Shown: positions 33,852-42,593, counted from the first letter of the stretch. The stretch is 64,000 nucleotides of DNA from Streptomyces rubrogriseus (GCF_027947575.1 NZ_CP116256.1:3782001-3846000), one strand, 5' to 3'. A program made the numbers and translations. The notes: a model not told the origin generated them from the letters alone.

Positions 33852-35093
33852 ATGGTCCAGCAGGTGAGCGAAGAGCGGGACACGGCACCACCGGAACGCA
33901 CGGACGGGCCCCGGCCCGCTCCCCGACGGGCCTGGCCGATGCTGGGCCTGGCCACGGCCGGGTTCGCGGTCAACTTCTGGGCCTGGGCGCTGCTCAGCCC
34001 GCTCGGCCCCCGCTTCAAGGAGAGCCTCGGGCTGACCTCGTTCGAGCAGTCGCTGCTGGTGGCGGTGCCCGTCGTGGTCGGCTCCCTCGGCCGGATCCCG
34101 GTCGGCGCCCTCACGGACCGGTACGGCGGGCGCGTCATGTTCCCGCTCGTGTCGGCGGCCACCATCGTGCCGGTGCTCTACGTGGGTCTGGCCGGGCACT
34201 CGTCCTTGGCCGCACTGCTGGCCGGCGGCTTCCTCCTCGGGATCGGCGGCACCTCCTTCGCCGTCGGCGTGCCCTTCGTCAACGCATGGTTCCCGCCCGA
34301 GCGGCGCGGCCTCGCCATCGGCGTCTTCGGCATGGGCATGGGCGGCACCGCGATCAGCGCCCTGTCGACGGTGCGGCTCGTGGACGCCTACGGCACGGCC
34401 GCCCCGTTCCTGATCACCGCGGCGGTGCTGGCGGTGTACGCGGTGGCGGCGGCGCTGCTGCTGAGGGACGCCCCCGGACGCGCCGTCCCCACCGAGCCGC
34501 TCGCCCGGCGGCTGGCCTCGACCCTGCGCCTGGGCACCACGTGGCAGGCGTCCGCGCTGTACGCGGTGGCCTTCGGCGGCTACGTCGCCTTCTCGGTCTA
34601 CCTCCCCACCTACCTGAAGACCGGTTACGGGCTCACCCAGGCCGACGCGGCGAACCGCATGGCCGGGTTCGTGCTGCTCGCCGTGGCGATGCGCCCGGTC
34701 GGCGGCTGGCTCTCCGACCGGATCGGACCGGTACGGGTGGTGAGCGGCACGCTGGTGGTGGTGCTGGCCGCGTCGCTCGTCCAGTCCTCGGCGCCCGCGC
34801 TGACGCCGGTCGGCACCGCCGCCTTCCTGGCCCTGGCGGCCGCCCTCGGCGCGGGCAGCGGCGCGGTGTTCGCCCTGGTGGCCCTGCTGGCACCGGCGAA
34901 CAGGCTCGGGTCGGTCACCGGAGTGGTGGGTGCCGCCGGCGGCCTCGGCGGCTTCGTGCCGCCCCTGGTGATGGGTTCCCTCTACGGCACCTACGGCTCG
35001 TACGCGCTCGGCCTGCTCCTCCTCGGGGCCGTCGCGGCCGCGGCACTGACCTACACCGCGACCCGGCTGCGCCGCACGGCTGTCGGTCGCTGA
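33852..35093 (+). CDS. narK: NarK-type nitrate/nitrite transporter (MFS)
   Basis: The protein has about 12 membrane helices. The first at about 30-50 (LGLATAGFAVNFWAWALLSPLG) carries the NarK-typical NFWAW. GRIPVGALTDRYGGR is the MFS loop 2-3 motif, and there are two Gly-rich nitrate-signature-like segments (GFLLGIGGTSFAVGVPFVNAW region and GVVGAAGGLGGF). It imports nitrate and/or exports nitrite. GAGGA 8 nt before 33852 favours that start (413 aa); an in-frame ATG at 33828 would add 8 residues. Confidence 0.93.
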   Translation: MVQQVSEERDTAPPERTDGPRPAPRRAWPMLGLATAGFAVNFWAWALLSPLGPRFKESLGLTSFEQSLLVAVPVVVGSLGRIPVGALTDRYGGRVMFPLVSAATIVPVLYVGLAGHSSLAALLAGGFLLGIGGTSFAVGVPFVNAWFPPERRGLAIGVFGMGMGGTAISALSTVRLVDAYGTAAPFLITAAVLAVYAVAAALLLRDAPGRAVPTEPLARRLASTLRLGTTWQASALYAVAFGGYVAFSVYLPTYLKTGYGLTQADAANRMAGFVLLAVAMRPVGGWLSDRIGPVRVVSGTLVVVLAASLVQSSAPALTPVGTAAFLALAAALGAGSGAVFALVALLAPANRLGSVTGVVGAAGGLGGFVPPLVMGSLYGTYGSYALGLLLLGAVAAAALTYTATRLRRTAVGR

Positions 35094-35180
35094 CCCCGAT
35101 CGCCGAACTCGCCCCCGAACACGACGTGGTGGTGTCCCCGATCAGCAGGGTGCGCACGGCCCGTGGCGCGGGCGGGCAGC

Positions 35181-35220
35181 GCCCTGCCCCCTCCGGCCGC
35201 GTGACCGGAGGGGGCAGGGC
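35181..35220. terminator. Bidirectional terminator between narK and flavohemoglobin genes
   Basis: A perfect 16-bp stem (GCCCTGCCCCCTCCGG, 35181-35196, with 35205-35220) encloses an 8-nt loop between convergent genes. Confidence 0.85.
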
Positions 35221-35227
35221 GCCGTCG

Positions 35228-36457
35228 TCAGACCCGCGGCTGCGCCGGGTCCGCGGCGTCCGCCAGCCACAGGTCGGGGCCGAACACCTCGTAGCGGATG
35301 CGGCGGGCCGGGACACCGGCGGCGAGCAGCCGGGTGCGCACCCCGCGCATGAACGGCAGCGAACCGCACATGAACACCGAAGCCCCGTCGGGCAGTTCGA
35401 GACCGGACAGGTCCATCAGGCCCTCGCGAGCCTCGGGCTCCTCCGGGCCGGGACGCTCGTACCAGAACACGGCACGGGCGTCCGGCAGCCGCTCGACCAG
35501 CTCCCGCGTCTCGGCGCGCAGGGCGTGCTCGGCGGGGGACCGGTCGGCGTGCAGGACCAGCACCCGGCGGGTGGACCCCAGTGCGGCGAGGTGCGACAGC
35601 ATCCCGGTGAGGGGCGTGCAGCCGATGCCCGCCGAGACCAGCACGACGGGAGTCCGGTCATCGGCGTCGTCGAGGACGATGTCGCCGGACGGCGTCGACA
35701 GGGTCAGCTCGTCGCCGCGGCACACGTCGCCGAACAGCAGGTTGGAGACCTCGCCGTCCGGTGCCCCGTCCGTGCCGGCGACCCGTTTGACGGTGATCCG
35801 GCGCAGCTCGCCGCCGGGCTCCGCGGACAGGCTGTACTGGCGCAACTGCCGTACCCCGTCGGGCATCAGCACCCGCACACTGACGTACTGGCCCGCCCGG
35901 GCGCGCGGCGCGGGCCTGCCGTCGGACGGGCGGATCACGAAGGACACCACGTCCGCCGTCTCCGTGCGGCGCTCCACCACCGTCCACCGGCGCCAGACCT
36001 GACCGGGCCGCAGCCCCGCCGCGTGGTACAGACGCGCCTCCATGGCGATCAGCGCACCGGCCATCAGCCAGTACACCTCGTCCCAGGCCGCCGCCACCTC
36101 CGCGGTGACCGCGTCGCCCAGGACGTCGGCTATCGCCGCGAACAGGTACTTGTGCACGATCGTGTACTGGTCGTCGGTGATGCCGACGGAGACGTGCTTG
36201 TGCGCGATGCGCTCCAGCAGGGCGTCCGGACGGGTGTCCGGGTGGTCGAGCAGCGCGCCCGCGAACGCGGCGATCGAACCGGCCAGCGCCCTGCGCTGGG
36301 CGCCGCTGGCCTGGTTGCCCCGGTTGAACAGCCCGTCGAGCAGTTCCGGCCGGTCGTGGAACATCGTGGCGTAGAAGCGCGAGGCGATCTCGTCGAGCGC
36401 TCCGGTCACGGCGGGCAGCGTGGCCCGGACCACGGACGCGGACTCTGCGGACAGCAT
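35228..36457 (-). CDS. hmp: Flavohemoglobin, nitric oxide dioxygenase
   Basis: The 409-aa protein has a globin domain (1-140) with B10 Tyr29 and proximal His88 (HKHVSVGI), an FAD domain with RQYSLS, and an NAD domain with SAGIGCTPLTGML. It converts NO to nitrate with O2 and NADPH, protecting against NO made during nitrate reduction. GGGAGG precedes the ATG at 36457. Three DosR-like boxes lie in its upstream region. Its place between narK and the OsdRK-like genes supports a nitrosative-stress role. Confidence 0.95.
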   Translation of the reverse strand: MLSAESASVVRATLPAVTGALDEIASRFYATMFHDRPELLDGLFNRGNQASGAQRRALAGSIAAFAGALLDHPDTRPDALLERIAHKHVSVGITDDQYTIVHKYLFAAIADVLGDAVTAEVAAAWDEVYWLMAGALIAMEARLYHAAGLRPGQVWRRWTVVERRTETADVVSFVIRPSDGRPAPRARAGQYVSVRVLMPDGVRQLRQYSLSAEPGGELRRITVKRVAGTDGAPDGEVSNLLFGDVCRGDELTLSTPSGDIVLDDADDRTPVVLVSAGIGCTPLTGMLSHLAALGSTRRVLVLHADRSPAEHALRAETRELVERLPDARAVFWYERPGPEEPEAREGLMDLSGLELPDGASVFMCGSLPFMRGVRTRLLAAGVPARRIRYEVFGPDLWLADAADPAQPRV

Positions 36458-36576
36458 GGAACCTCCCGTAAGGGGATGGGGGAGTCGATGACCGCGGCAC
36501 TGGATGCGGCGGCGACTTCCTGTGTACCAGCGGGCGGCCCGCCTTCTCGCCCCGTTGCGCCCCGGGCGGCGTACGC

Positions 36577-36646
36577 GGGACCAACGGACGCCGGAACAGG
36601 GCCGTTGGTCCCCATGGGGCCGCCTCGTGCCGGGGCTCAAGGTCCC
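36577..36646. promoter_or_regulatory. Three DosR/OsdR-like boxes upstream of flavohemoglobin
   Basis: GGGCCGTTGGTCCC (36599-36612) is the exact reverse complement of the narG box. A degenerate GGGACCAACGGACG lies 22 bp away (36577-36590), the same offset as in the narG pair. GGGCTCAAGGTCCC (36633-36646) has one mismatch. Nothing else is seen in 36458-36692. Confidence 0.6.
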
Positions 36647-36692
36647 TGGGACAGGCCTCCGTGCGGCCCTGCCTCCGCGCCGTCGGACGGTG

Positions 36693-37157
36693 TCACACCG
36701 TCGGCGAGGGCCGCGCCTCGATGAGCCGGACGCCGGTGATCAGGTCGGGGACGATCCGGATGGCGTAGTCCATCGACCGGTCGACCCAGGGGCGCAGCAG
36801 GGCCTGATAGCGGTTCAGTTCCCCGGGGTCGGTGACCGGTTGCGCGTAGCCGGTCACCACCACGCTCCAGCCCAGGTGCGTGTCCGGGTCGATGGAGTCG
36901 GCCTCGTAGGCGACCACGACCCCCTGATCACCGGCCTTGGGCGTGCGGGAGGTCAGGGCCGCCCCCTCGTGGGTGCGGATCACGATGTCGCCGTCGTCCA
37001 GGACGTGGTTGACCGGCCGGATCGTCGGCAGCGCCTGCCGCGTGAAGACGACCCGCCCCAGGGACACGCTGCCCAGCAGCGCGAGGGCCTCCTCGGGGCC
37101 CAGCTCGATGCTGCGCCGCGGCGCCACCGGGGCCGAGGGGACGTGCTCGCAGGTCAT
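36693..37157 (-). CDS. Pyridoxamine-5'-phosphate-oxidase-fold (PNPOx-like) flavin-binding protein
   Basis: The 154-aa split-barrel protein (about 17-145) has the family segments SLGRVVFTRQALPTIRPVNHVL and GWSVVVTGYAQPV. Relatives bind FMN, F420 or heme and several belong to the mycobacterial dormancy regulon. It is cytoplasmic. Its start is 68 nt from a perfect DosR-like box. It lies divergent from the response-regulator gene and 236 nt upstream of the flavohemoglobin gene on the same strand. Confidence 0.85.
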   Translation of the reverse strand: MTCEHVPSAPVAPRRSIELGPEEALALLGSVSLGRVVFTRQALPTIRPVNHVLDDGDIVIRTHEGAALTSRTPKAGDQGVVVAYEADSIDPDTHLGWSVVVTGYAQPVTDPGELNRYQALLRPWVDRSMDYAIRIVPDLITGVRLIEARPSPTV

Positions 37158-37224
37158 GGCATGCTTTCGGGTCGGTCAGAGGTACGGTCGCTTCATTGGA
37201 GCGCCGTCCGTGAGCCGTGCGCTA

Positions 37225-37238
37225 GGGCCGTTCGGCCC
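37225..37238. promoter_or_regulatory. DosR/OsdR-like box before the PNPOx-like gene
   Basis: GGGCCGTTCGGCCC is a perfect fit to GGGnCnWWnGnCCC, 68 nt upstream of the leftward gene. Confidence 0.6.
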
Positions 37239-37283
37239 CCGGAACGGCTCCGCCCGGCCCGGCGCGACCCCGCGCGCGAGACG

Positions 37284-37311
37284 GGGCCGACCGGCCCTGG
37301 TCCTTCGGCCC
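37284..37311. promoter_or_regulatory. Tandem DosR/OsdR-like boxes before the response-regulator gene
   Basis: GGGCCGACCGGCCC (37284-37297) and TGGTCCTTCGGCCC (37298-37311) abut each other, each one position off the consensus. They end 85 nt before the regulator start, suggesting autoregulation. Confidence 0.5.
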
Positions 37312-37396
37312 CGGGCGCTGGAGGATCTCCGCAACAGGAGCCGCCGTCCCCACCAGGGAGCGGCTCGCCACGAGAACGCAGACGAGGAGCATGTCG

Positions 37397-38089
37397 ATGG
37401 CGGACACCGAGCGGCCCGGCCCCGCGGACCCGGTCCGGGTCTTCCTGCTGGACGACCACGAGGTCGTGCGGCGCGGAGTGCGCGACCTGCTCGACGACGA
37501 GCCGGACATCAGCGTGGTGGGGGAGGCGGGCACCGTCGAGCAGGCCCTCGTCCGGGTCCCCGCGCTCCGCCCCCACGTGGCGGTGCTCGACGTGCGGCTG
37601 CCCGACGGCGACGGGGTGAGCGTGTGCCGGGAACTGCGCTCCCGCATGCCCGAGCTGGCCTGCCTGATGCTGACCTCCTTCGACGACGAGGAGGCCCTGC
37701 TGGACTCGATCATGGCGGGCGCGGCCGGGTACGTGCTCAAGCAGATCCAGGGCTCGGACCTCGTCACCGCCGTGCGCACCGTCGCCGCGGGCCAGTCCCT
37801 GCTCGACCCCAGCGCGGCGACCAGGCTGATGGCGCGGCTGCGCGGCGAACCGGCCAAGGAGGCGGAGCCGGACGCCCTGCCGGGCCTGACCGACCGCGAA
37901 CGGGAGATCCTCGCCCTGATCGGCGAGGGCCTGACCAACCGCCAGATCGGACAGCGCCTGTACCTGGCCGAGAAGACGGTGAAGAACCACATCTCGCGGC
38001 TGCTGGCCAAGCTGGGCGTCGAGCGCCGCATCCAGGCCGCGGTGATCGCCACCCAGGCGCAGGACCGGCTCCGCCGGGAAGGACACTGA
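37397..38089 (+). CDS. osdR: NarL/FixJ response regulator, DevR/DosR (OsdR)-like
   Basis: GAGGAG 7 nt upstream favours the ATG at 37397 (230 aa) over 37391. The receiver domain (1-125) has phospho-acceptor D65 in [10 protein letters not shown] and the [12 protein letters not shown] opening of DevR. The C-terminal LuxR HTH (about 150-215) contains [20 protein letters not shown] (cited by location) and [21 protein letters not shown]. Long stretches match mycobacterial DevR and Streptomyces OsdR by eye. It should bind the GGG-CCC boxes found across this island. Confidence 0.9.
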   Translation: MADTERPGPADPVRVFLLDDHEVVRRGVRDLLDDEPDISVVGEAGTVEQALVRVPALRPHVAVLDVRLPDGDGVSVCRELRSRMPELACLMLTSFDDEEALLDSIMAGAAGYVLKQIQGSDLVTAVRTVAAGQSLLDPSAATRLMARLRGEPAKEAEPDALPGLTDREREILALIGEGLTNRQIGQRLYLAEKTVKNHISRLLAKLGVERRIQAAVIATQAQDRLRREGH

Positions 38090-38183
38090 CCCGGAACGGA
38101 CGGCACCGGCCGGGGCCCGTTACCGTGGAACGAGACCGGGGCGGCCGGCTGCCGGCGCGTCGGAAGGACCTGGAGGATCACCC

Positions 38184-39911
38184 GTGGACAGCCCTGACCA
38201 GGCGGAAGCCCGGGTCCGCCTGCCACAGCTGCGGCTGGACGAGCTGCTGGAGGAACTCCAGGCCCGGCTCGACGCCGCCAGGGGCACGCGCGACCGGGTG
38301 CACAGCCTGCTCGAAGCGGTGCTCTCGGTGGGCCGCGAACTGGATCTCGAACACGTCCTGCACAGCATCGTCGAGGCCGCGGCCGCCCTCGTCGACGCGC
38401 GCTACGCCGCCCTCGGCGTGATCGGCCCCGACGGCAAGCGGCTCTCGGCCTTCCACACGGTCGGCGTGAGCGAGGAGCAGATCGCCAGGATCGGCCCCTA
38501 CCCGGAGGGCCACGGCATCCTCGGCGAGCTGATCCGCCATCCCGAGCCCCTGCGGCTGCCCGACCTCTCCGAGCACGCCGCCTCGTACGGCTTCCCGGCG
38601 CACCACCCGCCGATGCGCACCTTCCTCGGTGTCCCCATCCGGGTCCGCGAGCAGGTCTTCGGCAACCTGTACCTGACCGAGAAGCGGGGCGGGGCGCAGT
38701 TCGACGAAGAGGACGAGTCGGTCCTGTCGACGCTGGCCGTGGCCGCGGGCGTCGCCATCGACAACGCGCGCCTGTACGAGCAGTCGCGGCTGCGGGAGCG
38801 CTGGCTGCAGGCGAACGCGGAGATCACCCACAGCCTGATGTCCGGCAGCGAGCGCGGCGCGGCACTCGGCCTGATCGCGGAGCGGGCCAGGGAGATCACC
38901 GGCGCGGCCCTCGCCGTGCTCACCATGCCCATGCCGGACACGGACTCCCTGGTGGTGGAACTGGCCACCGGACAGGGCGCCGAGGACCACTGCGGTCTGG
39001 TGCTGCCCATCGACGACAGCCTCACCGGCCTGGCCTTCGCCACCGCCGAGCCCGTCCGCAGCCCGGACATCACCCGGGACGCGCGGGTGTCCGCCGCGGC
39101 CCCCCGGTTCACCGGTCTCGGACCAGCGGTGGCCGTGCCCTTCGGTGCCGCGGACGAGGGCGTGCGGGGCGTGGTGCTGCTGGTGCGGCAGGCGGGCAAG
39201 GCGGTGTTCTCCGCGAAGGAGACCGAGCCGTTGCAGGGGTTCGCCGCGCAGGCCGCGCTCGCGATGGAGCTGGCGGAGCGGCGCCGGGACGCCGAGCAGA
39301 TCGCCGTGCTCCAGGACCGGGACCGGATCGCCCGGGACCTGCACGACCTGGCGATCCAGCGGTTGTTCGCCACCGGGATGACGCTCCAGAGCGCCGGCCG
39401 CCTGATCGACAACGGCTCCGCCTCGGAGCGGGTGCTGCGGGCGGTGGACGACCTGGACGAGACCATCAAGATCATCAGGTCGACGATCTTCGGCCTCCGG
39501 TCGCGCGGCACCGCCGCCGGTGCCGGGCTGCGGGGCCGTACGGTGCGGGTGGTCGGCGAGGCGGCCCCGGTCCTGGGCTTCGCCCCCAGCCTCCGGATGG
39601 AGGGCCTGCTGGACACGGAGGTGCCCGGCCGGATCGCCGAGCACGTGGTCGCGGTGCTGTCCGAGGCCCTGACCAACGTGGCCCGGCACGCGCGGGCCGA
39701 CCGGGTCGCCGTCGCCCTGGAGACCGACGGCCGCGAGGTGCGGCTGAGCGTCACGGACAACGGCGTGGGCATCCCGTCCGGCGGGCGCCGCAGCGGGCTG
39801 CGCAACCTGGCCGAACGCGCCGCTCAGCTGGGCGGCGAGCTGCGGCTCACCGAACCCGCCGACGGCGGCACCGTGCTGGAGTGGCGGGCACCGGTGCCGG
39901 ACCAGGGCTGA
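38184..39911 (+). CDS. osdK: GAF-GAF sensor histidine kinase, DevS/DosT (OsdK)-like
   Basis: The GTG at 38184 (TGGAGG upstream) gives 575 aa. GAF-A (about 50-205) holds HHPPM (H140-M144) at the position where DosS/DosT place their heme ligand. GAF-B spans about 220-365. A HisKA_3 domain has phospho-His387 (RDLHDLAIQRLF), and an HATPase domain ends the protein (SEALTNVARHA, TDNGVGIPSGG). Known relatives sense O2, NO and CO through heme. It lies 94 nt downstream of its cognate regulator. Confidence 0.9.
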   Translation: MDSPDQAEARVRLPQLRLDELLEELQARLDAARGTRDRVHSLLEAVLSVGRELDLEHVLHSIVEAAAALVDARYAALGVIGPDGKRLSAFHTVGVSEEQIARIGPYPEGHGILGELIRHPEPLRLPDLSEHAASYGFPAHHPPMRTFLGVPIRVREQVFGNLYLTEKRGGAQFDEEDESVLSTLAVAAGVAIDNARLYEQSRLRERWLQANAEITHSLMSGSERGAALGLIAERAREITGAALAVLTMPMPDTDSLVVELATGQGAEDHCGLVLPIDDSLTGLAFATAEPVRSPDITRDARVSAAAPRFTGLGPAVAVPFGAADEGVRGVVLLVRQAGKAVFSAKETEPLQGFAAQAALAMELAERRRDAEQIAVLQDRDRIARDLHDLAIQRLFATGMTLQSAGRLIDNGSASERVLRAVDDLDETIKIIRSTIFGLRSRGTAAGAGLRGRTVRVVGEAAPVLGFAPSLRMEGLLDTEVPGRIAEHVVAVLSEALTNVARHARADRVAVALETDGREVRLSVTDNGVGIPSGGRRSGLRNLAERAAQLGGELRLTEPADGGTVLEWRAPVPDQG

Positions 39912-39928
39912 ACGCCGGGCCCGCCGGG

Positions 39929-40387
39929 TCAGAGCAGCCCGCCGCTGCCGTACGGCGCGTACAGGTCGAGCAGCCGGATCCGAGCGGCGTGCAGCCGGTG
40001 GGCGACCACCTTGCCGACCCAGACGGCGACCGTACGGCCGAACTCGGGATCGCGGCCGCACAACTCCCGCACGACGTCCGCGTCGAACTCCCAGGCGCGC
40101 ACCGGAGTCGTGGCCTCGCCGCCCAGTTGCCACAGGTACGGCGGGAAGTGCCAGGACCAGCCGACGAGTTCCCCGTGCCCCAGCGTCTCGATGACCGGGG
40201 ACCGGCGGCCGGGGACACGCAGGTCGAGGCTGACCGTCCCGGTCCGGACGATCCAGAACCGGTCGGCACGCCGGCCTTCCTCGAAGAGGCGGGTGCCCTC
40301 CGCGACGGAGACCTCCCGCGCGACACGCATGAGGCGCTCGCGGTGGTCGCCGTGGAGGGCCGCGGACAGGGTGGTGGCAGAGGTCAT
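39929..40387 (-). CDS. Stand-alone cyclic-nucleotide-binding (CRP-like) domain protein
   Basis: The 152-aa protein is a single cNBD beta-roll (about 8-125: VAEGTRLFEEGRRADRFWIVRTG, GHGELVGWSWHFPP), with no helix-turn-helix after the dimer helix. The usual cNMP cassette GE(L/I)(G/A)...R(A/S)A is altered to GELVGWSW, so nucleotide binding is doubtful. It converges with the kinase gene and has two DosR-like boxes upstream. It may be a sensor adaptor. Confidence 0.8.
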   Translation of the reverse strand: MTSATTLSAALHGDHRERLMRVAREVSVAEGTRLFEEGRRADRFWIVRTGTVSLDLRVPGRRSPVIETLGHGELVGWSWHFPPYLWQLGGEATTPVRAWEFDADVVRELCGRDPEFGRTVAVWVGKVVAHRLHAARIRLLDLYAPYGSGGLL

Positions 40388-40562
40388 CGCTCCGGCTCCT
40401 TTCGTGCGGTCACCGCGGACGGACGGCGGGGGAACCGCTCGGCGGGACGGTCGGCCCGACGGTCCGGGACCGCCGCTCGTCCGGCCGCCTCTCGCCGTTC
40501 CCTTCGGGTGCACGCCGGGGGCTGTCGATCCGAGCGTCCCTCCGGCCGGCCCGGAACACCAG

Positions 40563-40596
40563 GGGCCGCTCGGCCCCGGCATGGGCCGTTCGGCCC
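40563..40596. promoter_or_regulatory. Two DosR/OsdR-like boxes upstream of the cNBD gene
   Basis: GGGCCGCTCGGCCC (40563-40576) and the perfect GGGCCGTTCGGCCC (40583-40596) are 20 bp apart, 176 nt upstream of the cNBD start. The rest of 40388-40617 shows nothing else. Confidence 0.55.
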
Positions 40597-40617
40597 TGGT
40601 TCGCCCCGCGCGGGCGC

Positions 40618-41799
40618 TCAGTCCGCGCCGGTCCCCCGCTCGCCGCCGAGGACCGCGACGGCCAGCGGCCGCTCACCGACCGGGAGCCGGGTCACGCGGC
40701 CGGTCGCGACGTCGACGACACTCAGGCCGTTCCAGTAGCCGTCGCGGGTGAAGCCGCCCGAGACGTAGGCGGTGCGGCCGTCGGCCGAGAGGGCGACGGT
40801 CTCGTGCGGGCCGTCCAGCGGGACGACCCGTTCGTCGCCGTCGGGCGAGCGGACGGTCAGGGACGGACCGTCGTCCTCGGACGGGTCGATCGGGCCGGTG
40901 CCCACCACGTAGAGCGTGCCGTCGGCGCCCGCCGTGACGCCGTGCTGGTGGGTGTTGGCGGTCATGTCCTCGATCCGGACCCGCCCGGTGCCGGGGTCGA
41001 CCACCGCCAGACGCTCGCCCTCGAAGGGCAGCAGCAGGGCCCCGTCGGAGGGGCGTACGGCGGTGTAGTGCGGCTTGAGCCAGGAGCCGAGGCCGCCCTC
41101 GGTGCCGTACGGGGCGACCTCGATGCGGCGCGCCGTCCAGTCGTCCGTGTCGACGACGCTGACGTCGAACGAGTCGTGGTTGGTCGCGTAGACCTGCCGG
41201 CCGTCGCGCGAGACGTCGACGTCGAAGGGACGGCGACCGACCGGGACCACCCGCGTCACCTCCCGCCGTACGGTGTCGACGACCTCCAGGGTGCCCTTGC
41301 CGCCGGGGACGTTGACCCCGACGTAGACACGGCTGCCGTCGGGGGACAGGGCGATGCCCATGCCGCCGCCCCGGTACTCGCCGGTCGTCACCGGGCCCGT
41401 GTCCGTCCGGTAGCGGATGAGGGCGGTGCGCTCGCGCGTACGGGTGTCCACGGCGGCCACGCCCTCCGCGGTCGCCACCCACGCCGTGCCGTCCTCGCCC
41501 AGCGCGATCCCGTACGGCGCCGTCCCGACCCGTACCGAGCCCAGGTCGGCCGCCTCGCCCCGCCCGGCGGGGTCGACGAAGGTGACGGTGTCGGAGCCGA
41601 AGTCCGTGACCAGCAGGGTGCCTCGGGGTGTGCGTGCCGAGGTGCCGCCGGAGTCGGGGGTGCGCTGCGCCGTGGTGCCGGGCGGGGCGGACACCGGGGA
41701 CGCGGCCCCGTCGTCGTCGCCGTCCGACGCGCATCCGCCGAGCGTCGCGGTGACGGCGGCCAGCGCGGCGAGGCGGCCCGCGAGGGAACGCCGCTTCAC
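40618..41799 (-). CDS. YncE/YVTN-type beta-propeller lipoprotein
   Basis: The GTG at 41799 overlaps the ankyrin stop (GTGA), giving 393 aa. The signal peptide ends in lipobox LGGC (C23), followed by an acidic Ser/Pro tether and about seven propeller blades (GTAPYGIALGEDGTAWVAT, MGIALSPDGSRVYVGVN, VALSADGRTAYVSGG). Such surface propellers bind proteins or heme; none has a clear enzymatic motif here. It is translationally coupled to a cytoplasmic ankyrin protein. Confidence 0.85.
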   Translation of the reverse strand: MKRRSLAGRLAALAAVTATLGGCASDGDDDGAASPVSAPPGTTAQRTPDSGGTSARTPRGTLLVTDFGSDTVTFVDPAGRGEAADLGSVRVGTAPYGIALGEDGTAWVATAEGVAAVDTRTRERTALIRYRTDTGPVTTGEYRGGGMGIALSPDGSRVYVGVNVPGGKGTLEVVDTVRREVTRVVPVGRRPFDVDVSRDGRQVYATNHDSFDVSVVDTDDWTARRIEVAPYGTEGGLGSWLKPHYTAVRPSDGALLLPFEGERLAVVDPGTGRVRIEDMTANTHQHGVTAGADGTLYVVGTGPIDPSEDDGPSLTVRSPDGDERVVPLDGPHETVALSADGRTAYVSGGFTRDGYWNGLSVVDVATGRVTRLPVGERPLAVAVLGGERGTGAD

Positions 41800-42449
41800 C
41801 GCCTGCCGCCCTCGGCGCGAGGGTCGTCGCCGCCCCGCGACTCGGCCCGCTGTAGCAGGTCCGCGATGGCCTCGAAGCCCCTGCGTTCGGCGTGGGCACG
41901 GGCCGTGACACCGTCGCCGTCCGGCAGCGAGGGGTCGGCGCCCGCGGCGAGCAGGGCCGCCACGACGTCCTGGTGCGCGCGGTCGCCGTCGCCGAGGACG
42001 ACCGCTTCGAGGAGCGCCGTCCAGCCGAGCCGGTTGACGTGGTCGACGTCGATGTCCGTCTCGGCGAGCACGGCGCGTACGTAGGCCACGTGGCCGCGTT
42101 CGCTCGCCGGGATGACCGAGACGCCGCCGAAGCGGTTGGTCAGCGTGACGTCCGGACCGCCGGGCAGCAGCGCCCGCATCATCGCGACGCTGCCCGTGAC
42201 CCCGGTGACCAGCCACGCGCTGTCCTCCCGCGCGTCCTGCGCGTCGACGTCCGCGCCGGCCGCCACCAGGACCTCGGCGACCGCGACCCGGTCGGCCAGG
42301 GCCGCCAGGAGCAGCGGCGTGCGGCCCTGTTCGTCGCGCAGTTCCAGGTCGGCGCCGGCCCGCAGCGCGGTCCGGGCGGCATCGGCGTCGCCGCGGCGAA
42401 CGGCGTCCGACAGGGCGAGGTCGGCGGGGGTGGGTGGCTTGGCGGTCAT
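41796..42449 (-). CDS. Ankyrin repeat protein
   Basis: The 217-aa protein contains about five ankyrin repeats (for example DEQGRTPLLLAALADRVAVAE and GWTALLEAVVLGD, located around residues 39-60 and 142-154) and no signal peptide. It is probably a cytoplasmic protein-protein interaction module. It is the first gene of a two-gene operon with the propeller lipoprotein. Function not recognised. Confidence 0.85.
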   Translation of the reverse strand: MTAKPPTPADLALSDAVRRGDADAARTALRAGADLELRDEQGRTPLLLAALADRVAVAEVLVAAGADVDAQDAREDSAWLVTGVTGSVAMMRALLPGGPDVTLTNRFGGVSVIPASERGHVAYVRAVLAETDIDVDHVNRLGWTALLEAVVLGDGDRAHQDVVAALLAAGADPSLPDGDGVTARAHAERRGFEAIADLLQRAESRGGDDPRAEGGRR

Positions 42450-42548
42450 GGTGGGACGGCTCCACGGTGTCGGGGACGTGTTCCTCCAGCCTGGACCCGC
42501 GGTGCGTCGGCAGGCGTCGCCGCACCGGCTGCTCCCCGCCCGCCGGAC

Positions 42549-42591
42549 GGACGACGACCTCGTCGTCCGATCGGACGACCCGCCGGACGAC
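42549..42591. promoter_or_regulatory. Cluster of GGACGAC palindromes upstream of ankyrin operon
   Basis: Four GGACGAC elements lie in 43 bp: 42549-42555 (+), 42562-42568 (-), 42573-42579 (+) and 42585-42591 (+). They form a perfect 18-bp palindrome GTCGTCCGATCGGACGAC (42562-42579) and an overlapping GGACGACGA/TCGTCGTCC pair. The site is about 100 nt before the ankyrin start. Confidence 0.55.
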
Positions 42592-42593
42592 TC

